Assembly (NCBI GenBank): GCA_045106435.1
Contig: JBGCEN010000343.1
Location: forward strand, 1-8,755
Origin: JBCCIM01 sp045106435
GTDB taxonomy: Bacteria > Bacteroidota > Rhodothermia > Rhodothermales > JAHQVL01
Direction of reading: 5' to 3'
DNA length: 8,755 nucleotides
Shown: piece after piece, positions 1 to 5,661 of the stretch
How positions within the stretch are numbered: position 1 is the first letter of the stretch
Layout: each line of letters opens with the position of its first letter
Made by a program: the position numbers and the translations under genes
Notes under the pieces: model-generated
Database searches by the model: none
Seen by the model: only the letters and a program-made list of their open reading frames with translations
Told to the model about the DNA's origin: nothing

Positions 1-803
1 GCCCACACGTATTCGAGCTGGTTTTCTTTGTTCTGGAACTGGCAGCCAAAAGCCTTGGCGAAGTTCTGTCCGAGAAAATGGCTGGTGCCGGCCTGGAGTG
101 CTTTGCCATCTTGCATCAGGGCTTCGATACATAGCGTATCCACGGCGCCGGCAAATCGTTCGCTGGCGGATTTTCTGCCTTTAATAACAGGCATGGCCAT
201 GTAGTCTTCAGCCAGACTCGCGTAGATATCCAGAATACGACTGGTTTCTTCGAGGGCTTCTTCCTGGGTAGCGTGTGCTGTATGGCCTTCCTGCCACAAG
301 AACTCCATGCTCCGGAGAAACAGCCGGGTGCGCATTTCCCAGCGTACCACGTTTGCCCACTGATTAAGCAAAATGGGCAGGTCTCGCCACGACTGAATCC
401 ATTTGCTGTACGTATCCCATATGATGGTTTCGCTTGTGGGGCGGACAATCAGGTTTTCTTCCAGCTTTGAATCAGGATCGGGAATCAATCCACCTCCATC
501 AGGGTCTATTTTTAACCGGGAATGTGTAACAACTGCGCACTCTTTGGCGAAGCCTTCAACATGCTCTGCTTCTTTTGAAAGAAAGGACTCAGGAATGAAA
601 AGCGGGAAGTAGGCATTCTCATGCCCCGTCTCTTTTAGTTTTTGATCAAGGGTGTCGCGCAGGTTTTCCCACAACGCGTAGCCATTCGGCCGTATGATCA
701 TAGAACCACGAACCGGCGAGTAATCGGCCAGTTCTGCGCGTCTAACAACGTCTATGTACCATTGGGCATAGTCTTTTGAGCGGGGCGTGATAGCGTCAGC
801 CAT
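1..803 (-). CDS. proS: Prolyl-tRNA synthetase (ProRS), N-terminal 267 codons, cut by the left window edge
   Basis: Class II aminoacyl-tRNA synthetase that charges tRNA-Pro with proline in the cytoplasm. The frame is open from an ATG at 803-801 to the window edge; about 45% of a typical protein of this type (roughly 490 residues, from memory) is missing. Visible landmarks: RPTSETI at residues 121-127 (the proline/ATP-binding TxE loop), RWEMRTR at 154-160 followed by EFLWQEGHTAH at 167-177 (class II motif 2 region), and GTSHFLGQNFAK at 239-250. Motif 2 is followed directly by the catalytic-core sequence with no 180-residue editing insertion, so this is the short archaeal/eukaryotic-like ProRS used by Bacteroidota rather than the E. 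coli type. The start is supported by the usual N-terminus (ITPRSKDYAQWYIDVV at residues 5-20). It diverges from the Tyr-rich lipoprotein gene. Identity is near certain; the subtype is inferred from the visible part. Confidence 0.96.
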   Translation of the reverse strand, partial: MADAITPRSKDYAQWYIDVVRRAELADYSPVRGSMIIRPNGYALWENLRDTLDQKLKETGHENAYFPLFIPESFLSKEAEHVEGFAKECAVVTHSRLKIDPDGGGLIPDPDSKLEENLIVRPTSETIIWDTYSKWIQSWRDLPILLNQWANVVRWEMRTRLFLRSMEFLWQEGHTAHATQEEALEETSRILDIYASLAEDYMAMPVIKGRKSASERFAGAVDTLCIEALMQDGKALQAGTSHFLGQNFAKAFGCQFQNKENQLEYVW

Positions 804-829
804 AGTATACACTACATGATGTTTTTCCA

Positions 830-842
830 GTACAGCCTGTAC
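830..842. promoter_or_regulatory. 13-bp palindrome upstream of proS, possible operator
   Basis: GTACAG-C-CTGTAC is an exact inverted repeat with a one-base centre, ending 26 bases before the proS start codon. Its position suits a repressor site or a small leader hairpin. No regulator is known to match it and the regulatory reading is inference. Confidence 0.25.
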
Positions 843-860
843 ATCTAAAACCTTCTAATT

Positions 861-887
861 GCACCGAAAAAAGCGTTTTTACGGTGC
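861..887. repeat. Stem-loop in the proS leader region
   Basis: GCACCG at 861-866 pairs with CGGTGC at 882-887. The A-run at 867-872 and T-run at 876-880 extend the stem with one bulged base at 881, leaving a very small loop. Neither strand has a T-tract after the stem, so it does not look like a standard intrinsic terminator. It could be a leader structure for proS on the minus strand or a barrier between the divergent units. Confidence 0.4.
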
Positions 888-1063
888 GGCCCGGTATTTG
901 ATGATAAGGTAGACAGGATATCGTAAAAGCGAAGGCCCTTAGGGACCTCAGCTAAAAAGCGGTCTAAAACAGCCGGTACAACTAGTCAGGCGTGATGAGT
1001 GTTTCGGTTGCAAAAGAAGATAACAGTTGCGCCAAGTGTGCATTACCTGCTTGTCCAGACCGC

Positions 1064-1099
1064 TTTGAAACCCGATACCTATCGAGTACATTATAATGT
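1064..1099 (+). promoter_or_regulatory. Candidate promoter with a 12-bp palindrome over the -10
   Basis: TTTG at 1064-1067 is followed, 24 bases on, by TATAAT at 1092-1097. The -10-like hexamer sits inside the exact palindrome ACATTATAATGT (1088-1099). Transcription would begin near 1104, about 45 bases before the ATG at 1149. This also argues against the upstream GTG at 999 as the start. The spacing is longer than a standard sigma-70 promoter and the match to the Bacteroidota -7 element is only partial, so this is tentative. Confidence 0.3.
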
Positions 1100-1148
1100 T
1101 CAGCACTTTTACCGAGTTGCCAGCATCCATTCTAAACCACTACATACC

Positions 1149-2747
1149 ATGGAACGTGCTACAACCTTCCTTATCAACACTGTTTCTTCAGGCGCCGCGT
1201 TATCAGCTCGCGCCTTGAAGCGGATAGTGGCCCTCCCTGTTAATATCTTTATACTGGGCGCTTTGACGCTCGGTTTGTCAGGTTGTTATACACAACTTGC
1301 TGCTACAGAATACGACGATTACGACGACTACGATCGTGAGCCGGCGTATGTGGAGGTCGAAGAATATGATGACGGCTCTGTTGTAGAACGCCATTATTAC
1401 GAAGACGAATACTATTCGTACGATACATCTCCCCAGTATTATGGGCGTTATTTTAACCGTTTTTACGGTTCAACAGTAGGTTATGGATATTATGATCCGT
1501 GGTTCTACGGCTCGCGGTATTCCCGTTGGAGTTACCATGATCCTTTTTATTCCAGCTGGGACCCTTGGTATGGCTATGGCCATTACTCACCATTTAATAA
1601 CTATTATGCCTACGGTCACGGATATGGTGGCTATGGATATGGGTATCCCAGGTATGGATACAACAGTGGTTATTATGGTGGATATGCCGGCTTAGGTGTA
1701 TATGGCGCCTTTGGCCACTACTCGCCTTACTATTACGGTGGAAATAATAATTCTGGCAGAACCTATGGTCCTCGTGGTAGCACGACGGGGCGCGGTGGCT
1801 ATCTGGCAGATAACTCTCGCCGTTCGCGTGCCGCTGCCGCTTCAGGTAGATCATCACGTGGCTCAGCAGGCCGTGGCGGTGCTATCGGACGTGGTACAAC
1901 AAGAACTTCCCTGAATGACGATGGGACACGCAGTGTAGGTCGCTCAGGTACACGTTCAGGCTCAACGCGTGCAACGGGTACCACAACGCGTACAACACGC
2001 GGTTCTGAAGGGACAACAAGAAGCACAACGCGATCCGGCGAAGGGACTACAAGAACTACACGTTCTACAGGTACCACAACACGCGGTACTTCGACACGCT
2101 CCACTGGCACTACCACACGTGGAACGTCAACGCGATCAGGTTCGGGTACAACCACACGTGGAACGTCAACGCGATCGGGTTCAGGTACAACCACACGTGG
2201 GACATCAACACGATCAGGTTCGGGTACAACCACACGTGGAACGTCAACGCGCTCTGGTAGCTCGGGTACAACACGTTCAAGCGGTAGCAGTGGCTCTTCT
2301 TCAACGCGGAGTGGTTCAGGCACTACAACCAGAAGCACCCGTTCCAGTGGATCTTCAACAAGATCGTCAGGATCAAGTGGCTCTAGCCGTGCTGGTAGCA
2401 GCTCTACGCGCTCCAGTGGTTCTTCTGCAACACGTAGCAGCGGTTCTTCTTCAAGCACACGTTCTACACGCTCCAGTGGTTCTTCTTCAACACGTAGCAG
2501 CGGATCTAGCAGCAGAGCAACGCCAAGCAGAAGTTCTACACCAAGTAGAACAACGCCGAGTAGAAGCTCCAGCGGATCTAGCAGCAGAGCAACGCCGAGC
2601 AGAAGCTCTACACCAAGCAGGGCAACGCCGAGTAGAAGCTCCACGCCAAGCAGAAGCTCTGGTTCATCGAGCAGAAGTTCAGGCTCTTCGTCGTCGAGCA
2701 AAAGCTCTTCTGGTCGCAGTAGCTCCAGACGTGGCGGCAGCAACTAG
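1149..2747 (+). CDS. Tripartite low-complexity lipoprotein: acidic, Tyr/Gly-rich, then Arg/Ser/Thr-repeat tail
   Basis: A 532-residue lipoprotein if started at ATG 1149. A hydrophobic stretch (about residues 26-44) ends in the lipobox LSGC with Cys46. A TTG at 1215 would give a more usual 24-residue SPII signal beginning (M)KRIVALP; a GTG at 999 adds 50 residues with no signal character. After the Cys come three regions: acidic Asp/Glu/Tyr (about 54-92), Tyr/Gly/Trp-rich (about 97-208, including YGYGYPRYGY and ending in TYGPRG), and an Arg/Ser/Thr/Gly tail (about 209-532). The final 230 or so residues contain no acidic or aromatic residue and one Lys, so the tail is strongly cationic and surely disordered. 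The Tyr-rich part resembles Bacteroidota proteins sometimes mislabelled 'vitellogenin II precursor' (from memory). The likely location is the outer membrane or cell surface; function is unknown. Adhesion, matrix, mineral or nucleic-acid binding are guesses. A terminator follows. Confidence 0.85.
   Translation: MERATTFLINTVSSGAALSARALKRIVALPVNIFILGALTLGLSGCYTQLAATEYDDYDDYDREPAYVEVEEYDDGSVVERHYYEDEYYSYDTSPQYYGRYFNRFYGSTVGYGYYDPWFYGSRYSRWSYHDPFYSSWDPWYGYGHYSPFNNYYAYGHGYGGYGYGYPRYGYNSGYYGGYAGLGVYGAFGHYSPYYYGGNNNSGRTYGPRGSTTGRGGYLADNSRRSRAAAASGRSSRGSAGRGGAIGRGTTRTSLNDDGTRSVGRSGTRSGSTRATGTTTRTTRGSEGTTRSTTRSGEGTTRTTRSTGTTTRGTSTRSTGTTTRGTSTRSGSGTTTRGTSTRSGSGTTTRGTSTRSGSGTTTRGTSTRSGSSGTTRSSGSSGSSSTRSGSGTTTRSTRSSGSSTRSSGSSGSSRAGSSSTRSSGSSATRSSGSSSSTRSTRSSGSSSTRSSGSSSRATPSRSSTPSRTTPSRSSSGSSSRATPSRSSTPSRATPSRSSTPSRSSGSSSRSSGSSSSSKSSSGRSSSRRGGSN
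2070..2264 (+). repeat. Minisatellite of five 36-42-bp units inside the lipoprotein tail
   Basis: Five head-to-tail units begin at 2070, 2106, 2145, 2184 and 2223. The central three are 39 bp, the first 36 and the last 42. Each encodes GTTTRGTSTRS plus one to three residues (T, GS or GSS). Units 2 to 5 are nearly identical at DNA level, while unit 1 is more diverged. All length steps are multiples of three, so changes in copy number would keep the frame. Confidence 0.9.
2499..2642 (+). repeat. 72-bp tandem duplication inside the lipoprotein tail
   Basis: Positions 2499-2570 and 2571-2642 are adjacent copies that agree at 67 of 72 bases. Each encodes SGSSSRATPSRSSTPSR plus a (T/A)TPSRSS end. 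The five differences are all transitions, and three of them are silent. Shorter RSSTPSR and RATPSR copies continue to about 2660, showing nested expansion. Confidence 0.85.
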
Positions 2748-2800
2748 TCGAAAACAAGTTTAATTCCACCTTTTTTGCTTGCTAATTACGTAAGCCGGGG

Positions 2801-2832
2801 AAAGGCCCGTGCCACCTGTACGGGCCTTTTTT
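2801..2832 (+). terminator. Intrinsic terminator after the Tyr-rich lipoprotein gene
   Basis: A perfect 10-bp stem (AAAGGCCCGT at 2801-2810 with ACGGGCCTTT at 2820-2829) encloses a 9-base loop and runs into six Ts at 2827-2832. It lies 53 bases after the stop codon and separates this unit from the next gene. Confidence 0.9.
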
Positions 2833-2847
2833 ATGCCCTTTCGAGAT

Positions 2848-2855
2848 TAATTTTG
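2848..2855 (+). promoter_or_regulatory. Candidate Bacteroidota-type -7 promoter element
   Basis: TAATTTTG matches the Bacteroidota primary-sigma -7 consensus TAnnTTTG exactly. It lies just after the preceding terminator and 23 bases before the first ATG of the barrel gene. The expected -33 region falls in the terminator T-tract and gives only a T-rich, imperfect TTTG. Placement between a terminator and a start codon supports it; transcription from it is inferred. Confidence 0.45.
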
Positions 2856-2878
2856 TACAACATCCTTTATAGAGATAA

Positions 2879-4489
2879 ATGAATTATAGTATCGATCATA
2901 TGCACAAAAGCCTTGTGATCCCATCGTTGAAAATGTTCGGGCTTTTGTTTGCGACGCTTTTTCTGATCGTTCCAACGCAATCTTTGTTTGCGCAATCGGC
3001 GGAAGATGCGCTGCTGTTTACGCAGCGTTTGCCGGCAACCGGGGCACGGTCTATCGGACTGGCCGGCGCCGGGAAGGCAGGTATTGGCGACTACTCGGCA
3101 TTCTACACGAACCCGGCCGGTCTGGGATTTTTGAAATCATCCCAGATTTCCGGTTCACTCAGTTTTCTTAGCGCTACAGATGACTCGCAGGTAAATTTCC
3201 CTGGCGGTACGTCAGGTGCTTTTAGCGAAGATCTGACGGATCAGAGCCTGGGCAACCTGGCCGGCGCATTCAAGATTCCAACAAACCAGGGTTCGCTGGT
3301 TGTCGGGGGTGCTTTTAATCAGACCAATTCTTTTGAGCGCACGTTGCGATTTCAGGGATTGGTAAACAATGGCTCCATCACCGATGTGTTGCTGCCGTTT
3401 GATGATGAGTTTGAAGTGGTAGAGGAGAACGGTTCTTTCTTTCCTGCCTTTTTCTCAGATCTTCCCGAGATTGCTTATCTGGGGGGGGCGATCGAGTTCT
3501 TGCCTGAAAATGTAGGCACAGGAGATGGTCTGTTTTATCAGGCAGTCAACCCCGGATCTACCATTGAGCAGGCCGGCGATGTCTTCCAGGAAGGGCGCAT
3601 GAAGGACTTCAGCTTTGGCGGGGCTTTCGAAGCTGCCCGCGGAGTGATGGTGGGTGCCGCGCTGAATTTCAATGTAGGTTCGTACGAATTCCAGAGTGTG
3701 TTCGATGAGACGGACATCAACAATGAAAATACGGAAGACCTCTACATTGTACTGGATGGAGATACTGAGCTGAGAGGCTTTGATCGCGTATCTTATGAAG
3801 AACGGTTTATTTCCGATTTGGTAGGTGCCAATTTTAGGGCCGGCGTGAGCGCCGACGCTACAAATGACCTTCGCGTGGGCCTGACCATTGAGTCGCCTAC
3901 ATTCTACCGCGTTGATGAGAAGTTTGATACCATCATCTCAACCGATTTTGATAACGGCGCGTTTCTGAGCTACGGCGGTTTGTCTGGTGATGTAGGACGT
4001 GGCTCTTTTGAATATGACATCACAACACCCTGGCGATTTGGCGCCGGCCTCTCTTACAACGTTGCTGGCTTGACGCTGATGGGGGACCTGGAATTTATAG
4101 ACTGGACACAGCTTGAGCTTGATGCAAACGTTGACGAGGATTTCTTCAACGATATCAACCGGGCAATCCGGAGTGATTTTCAGGCGGTTGTGAATACACG
4201 CTTTGCCGGAGAATTTAGCTTCAACAACCTGATGCTGCGCGCCGGCGTCGCATTCAACCCGGATCCAATTGATACACGCCTCTCAGGCACTGATGGGTCA
4301 ACGGTGAGCAGAGATAAGTCTTACATCTCAGCCGGCCTGGGATACAAGTTTTCTGATAAATTTGTGATTGACTTCGGCTGGATGCAGGAACGCCAGGATG
4401 ATATTTACGCACCTGATTTTGTTGACTACGTGGTCAACGAAGAAGTAACACGCAGTTTCTTTGTTGTTGGGATGAACATATTGTTCTAA
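2879..4489 (+). CDS. OmpP1/FadL/PorV-like outer-membrane beta-barrel protein
   Basis: A 536-residue exported outer-membrane protein. A signal peptide (hydrophobic core about residues 20-33, probable cleavage after LFA at 36-38) is followed by a section typical of the OmpP1/PorV-like group in Bacteroidota: ARSIGLAGAGKAGIGDYSAF at 56-75 and NPAGLGFL at 78-85, the N-terminal plug/hatch signature. The rest alternates short amphipathic strands with acidic loops and ends in VVGMNILF, a beta-signal with terminal Phe expected for BAM-dependent insertion. FadL-type members move hydrophobic substrates, whereas PorV-type members are shuttle proteins for type IX secretion. The sequence alone does not decide which, and no other T9SS gene is in view. 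ATG 2879 is used; ATG 2900 would give a neater signal peptide (MHKSLVIPS). A run of eight G at 3481-3488 lies in the gene. Confidence 0.85.
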   Translation: MNYSIDHMHKSLVIPSLKMFGLLFATLFLIVPTQSLFAQSAEDALLFTQRLPATGARSIGLAGAGKAGIGDYSAFYTNPAGLGFLKSSQISGSLSFLSATDDSQVNFPGGTSGAFSEDLTDQSLGNLAGAFKIPTNQGSLVVGGAFNQTNSFERTLRFQGLVNNGSITDVLLPFDDEFEVVEENGSFFPAFFSDLPEIAYLGGAIEFLPENVGTGDGLFYQAVNPGSTIEQAGDVFQEGRMKDFSFGGAFEAARGVMVGAALNFNVGSYEFQSVFDETDINNENTEDLYIVLDGDTELRGFDRVSYEERFISDLVGANFRAGVSADATNDLRVGLTIESPTFYRVDEKFDTIISTDFDNGAFLSYGGLSGDVGRGSFEYDITTPWRFGAGLSYNVAGLTLMGDLEFIDWTQLELDANVDEDFFNDINRAIRSDFQAVVNTRFAGEFSFNNLMLRAGVAFNPDPIDTRLSGTDGSTVSRDKSYISAGLGYKFSDKFVIDFGWMQERQDDIYAPDFVDYVVNEEVTRSFFVVGMNILF

Positions 4490-4525
4490 ACACAGCACAC
4501 GGCATCCAGGAAATTATTGTAGGAC

Positions 4526-4583
4526 AAGGGCAGGAGGAAGGAGTTTAACCCGTAAAGGGGGCTCTTTCGTTCTGCCCTTTTTT
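4526..4583 (+). terminator. Probable terminator after the barrel gene, large loop
   Basis: AAGGGCAG (4526-4533) pairs with CTGCCCTT (4572-4579), and Ts continue to 4583. The loop is 38 bases, unusually long, though short GC-rich segments inside it may fold. It starts 36 bases after the stop codon. The shape is right but less compact than the terminator at 2801. Confidence 0.6.
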
Positions 4584-4636
4584 GTATTCAGTAACTTTGA
4601 ATAGAAATGTTTACCTGGTAAAAAAGCGCTTTTCTG

Positions 4637-4668
4637 TTTGATAGAGACCGCATGGATGAGTACATTGG
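4637..4668 (+). promoter_or_regulatory. Weak candidate promoter for the lipocalin-like gene
   Basis: TTTG at 4637-4640 and TACATTGG at 4661-4668 are 20 bases apart. The second differs at one position from the Bacteroidota -7 consensus TAnnTTTG. Transcription would start about 27 bases before the ATG. Motifs this short are often fortuitous. Confidence 0.3.
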
Positions 4669-4690
4669 GTTAGTTCTACCACATACTGAC

Positions 4691-4696
4691 AGAGGA
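4691..4696 (+). promoter_or_regulatory. Shine-Dalgarno site AGAGGA
   Basis: AGAGGA lies five bases before ATG 4702. It fixes this start and is the clearest ribosome binding site in the window; the other genes lack obvious ones, as is common in Bacteroidota. Confidence 0.7.
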
Positions 4697-4701
4697 AACC
4701 C

Positions 4702-5229
4702 ATGAATTCATCTCAATTCCTACACAGTATCCGAGTGCATAAAATTTCCTTTCACTGCTCTTCTTTTCTGTGCTTCGCTTGTCTTTTTCTATTCAGCTTT
4801 GGTTGTCAAAATAGCTCTTCAGATGTGCCTCCTGTAGCTGAAGCAGTCTCGTATCCGGAGGGGTATTGCCATGATTTGTCCGGCTCCTGGGAAATGGTAT
4901 CCATGACTGTCACGACAGCCGATTCGATTTACACCCAGGATCAAACCGAAATACCTACCCTAAAGGTAATCAACGACAACCATTGGATGTTTATTCGGCA
5001 AAGTGCAGACGAGTTTATCTTTGCCCAGGGCGGTCGCTACAATCTGGAGGGCGGCAAGTATACCGAGATTGTGGAGTACAGCGCAGAGCCTGAAAACATA
5101 AACCAGGAATACGTTTTCGAATGTGAAATCATCGATGACTCCTGGTACCACAAAGGAGACCTGGGCAGCATGTTTGTCGATGAGATCTGGCAGCGCGTTG
5201 ATGTAGGTGATCTAGAGTTGATTCCGTAG
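4702..5229 (+). CDS. Small lipocalin-like secreted lipoprotein
   Basis: A 175-residue protein with a basic N-region, a hydrophobic core (about 20-34) and Cys35 in FSFGC. The bulky Phe just before Gly-Cys makes this a non-classical lipobox, so SPII processing is likely but not certain. The mature part matches a small lipocalin-like domain common in Bacteroidota (from memory, DUF4488-type): LSGSWEMVS at 59-67 opens the barrel, GGRYNLEGGKYTEIVEY at 110-126 gives the central strands, and SWYHKGDL (147-154) and EIWQRV (161-166) close it. Cys56 and Cys141 could form a disulfide. Such proteins may bind small hydrophobic ligands in the periplasm or at a membrane, but none has a role I can name here. 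The gene has its own SD and appears monocistronic; no clear terminator follows. Confidence 0.75.
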   Translation: MNSSQFLHSIRVHKISFHCSSFLCFACLFLFSFGCQNSSSDVPPVAEAVSYPEGYCHDLSGSWEMVSMTVTTADSIYTQDQTEIPTLKVINDNHWMFIRQSADEFIFAQGGRYNLEGGKYTEIVEYSAEPENINQEYVFECEIIDDSWYHKGDLGSMFVDEIWQRVDVGDLELIP

Positions 5230-5358
5230 TTCAAATTTAAGATGTAGAATTTTCAATTGTTTTAGGTTCTGATAATCGATTCCACTAATAACCTCGTTTG
5301 CAGCCCAAATTACTGGACTCAAGCTTTCAGACATAGGCGTTAATGACGAAGTCCTTTA

Positions 5359-5500
5359 TTCAACAGAAATGACAAATTAGCAAGGTTTTCTTTGTAGCGA
5401 TCTAAATACCTCGTCCGTCATTCCTGCCTGCGCAAAAATGACGATGGAAAGAGCCGGGCCGTCACGAAAATAATTCTGCTATCTTGTTATTTCTGTTGAA
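5359..5500. repeat. 142-bp MITE-like element with 24-bp imperfect terminal inverted repeats
   Basis: The left end (5359-5382, starting TTCAACAGAAAT) and the reverse complement of the right end (5477-5500) agree at 21 of 24 bases, the outer 12 perfectly. The interior has no reading frame of interest but carries a second, shorter inverted repeat. I could not find a convincing target-site duplication beside the ends. A small non-autonomous element or dispersed palindromic repeat is the best reading; a chance structure cannot be excluded without copies elsewhere. Confidence 0.55.
5416..5443. repeat. Inner CGTCATT...AATGACG inverted repeat
   Basis: CGTCATT (5416-5422) and AATGACG (5437-5443) flank 14 bases that include CCTGC and TGCGCA. 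It resembles a decayed form of a short palindrome seen intergenically in many bacteria (CGTCATTCCTGC...). AATGACG also occurs at 5342-5348, just outside the larger element. Confidence 0.45.
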
Positions 5501-5563
5501 CATAAGTGCCTCATGCCTGGGGCATATGTGCCTACGCGGAGACGACGGGTGAGGAAAATGATA

Positions 5564-5590
5564 CGCAGCCAATCCTGCGCAGCCAATCCT
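5564..5590. repeat. 14-bp tandem duplication
   Basis: CGCAGCCAATCCT occurs at 5564-5576 and again at 5578-5590, a 14-bp period with one difference outside the 13-mer. It looks like a simple slippage duplication in non-coding DNA. Confidence 0.7.
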
Positions 5591-5638
5591 AGGCATCACC
5601 TCTACATTCATAAATTTACATCCTACATTTTACACTCT

Positions 5639-5660
5639 CGATTCGATACCCATCGAATCG
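5639..5660 (-). terminator. 9-bp stem-loop directly after the hydroxylase stop codon
   Basis: CGATTCGAT (5639-5647) and ATCGAATCG (5652-5660) form a perfect stem with a 4-base loop, starting two bases after the minus-strand stop. The minus strand does not continue into a T-tract, so it may stabilise the 3' end or pause polymerase rather than act as a full intrinsic terminator. Confidence 0.4.
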
Positions 5661-5661
5661 T

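Larger units (their letters stand above)
804..1148. other. Divergent spacer between proS and the Tyr-rich lipoprotein gene
   Basis: About 345 bases with no convincing gene. An open frame runs in from a GTG at 999 into the lipoprotein gene, but its first 50 codons have no signal-peptide or domain character and look like untranslated leader. The spacer holds a 13-bp palindrome close to proS, a stem-loop at 861-887, and a possible promoter at 1064-1099 with an exact 12-bp palindrome. I see no structured RNA or riboswitch that I recognise. Confidence 0.5.
5230..5661. other. Repeat-filled non-coding stretch between convergent genes
   Basis: 432 bases between the 3' ends of the lipocalin-like gene and the hydroxylase gene. 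I see no supported gene; the 65-codon frame at 5513-5710 runs over repeats and into the antisense of the hydroxylase. The content is a 142-bp inverted-repeat element, an inner CGTCATT palindrome, a 14-bp tandem duplication, an A/T-rich tract with three TACAT words (5603-5634), and a 9-bp stem-loop at the hydroxylase 3' end. Confidence 0.6.

Noticed and set aside
116..612. Small open frames on both strands opposite or inside proS
   Set aside because: The minus-strand proS frame is continuous and carries all the expected motifs through this region.
830..842. ACAG/CTGT halves considered as a LexA/SOS box
   Set aside because: The half-site order and spacing are wrong for CTGT-N8-ACAG, and no damage-response gene is adjacent.
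2070..2264. Regularly spaced repeats that could suggest a CRISPR array
   Set aside because: The units are contiguous with no unique spacers and are in frame within a protein-coding gene.
1799..2743. 314-codon open frame on the minus strand opposite the Arg/Ser repeat tail
   Set aside because: It is a Leu/Glu/Val/Pro repeat with no start context. It arises because reverse complements of the repeated Ser, Arg and Thr codons contain no stops; the plus-strand frame has the signal peptide, terminator and meaningful domains.
1969..2763. 264-codon overlapping plus-strand frame in the same repeat region
   Set aside because: A frame-shifted reading of the same repeats (Gln/Val/Ala-rich) with no independent support.
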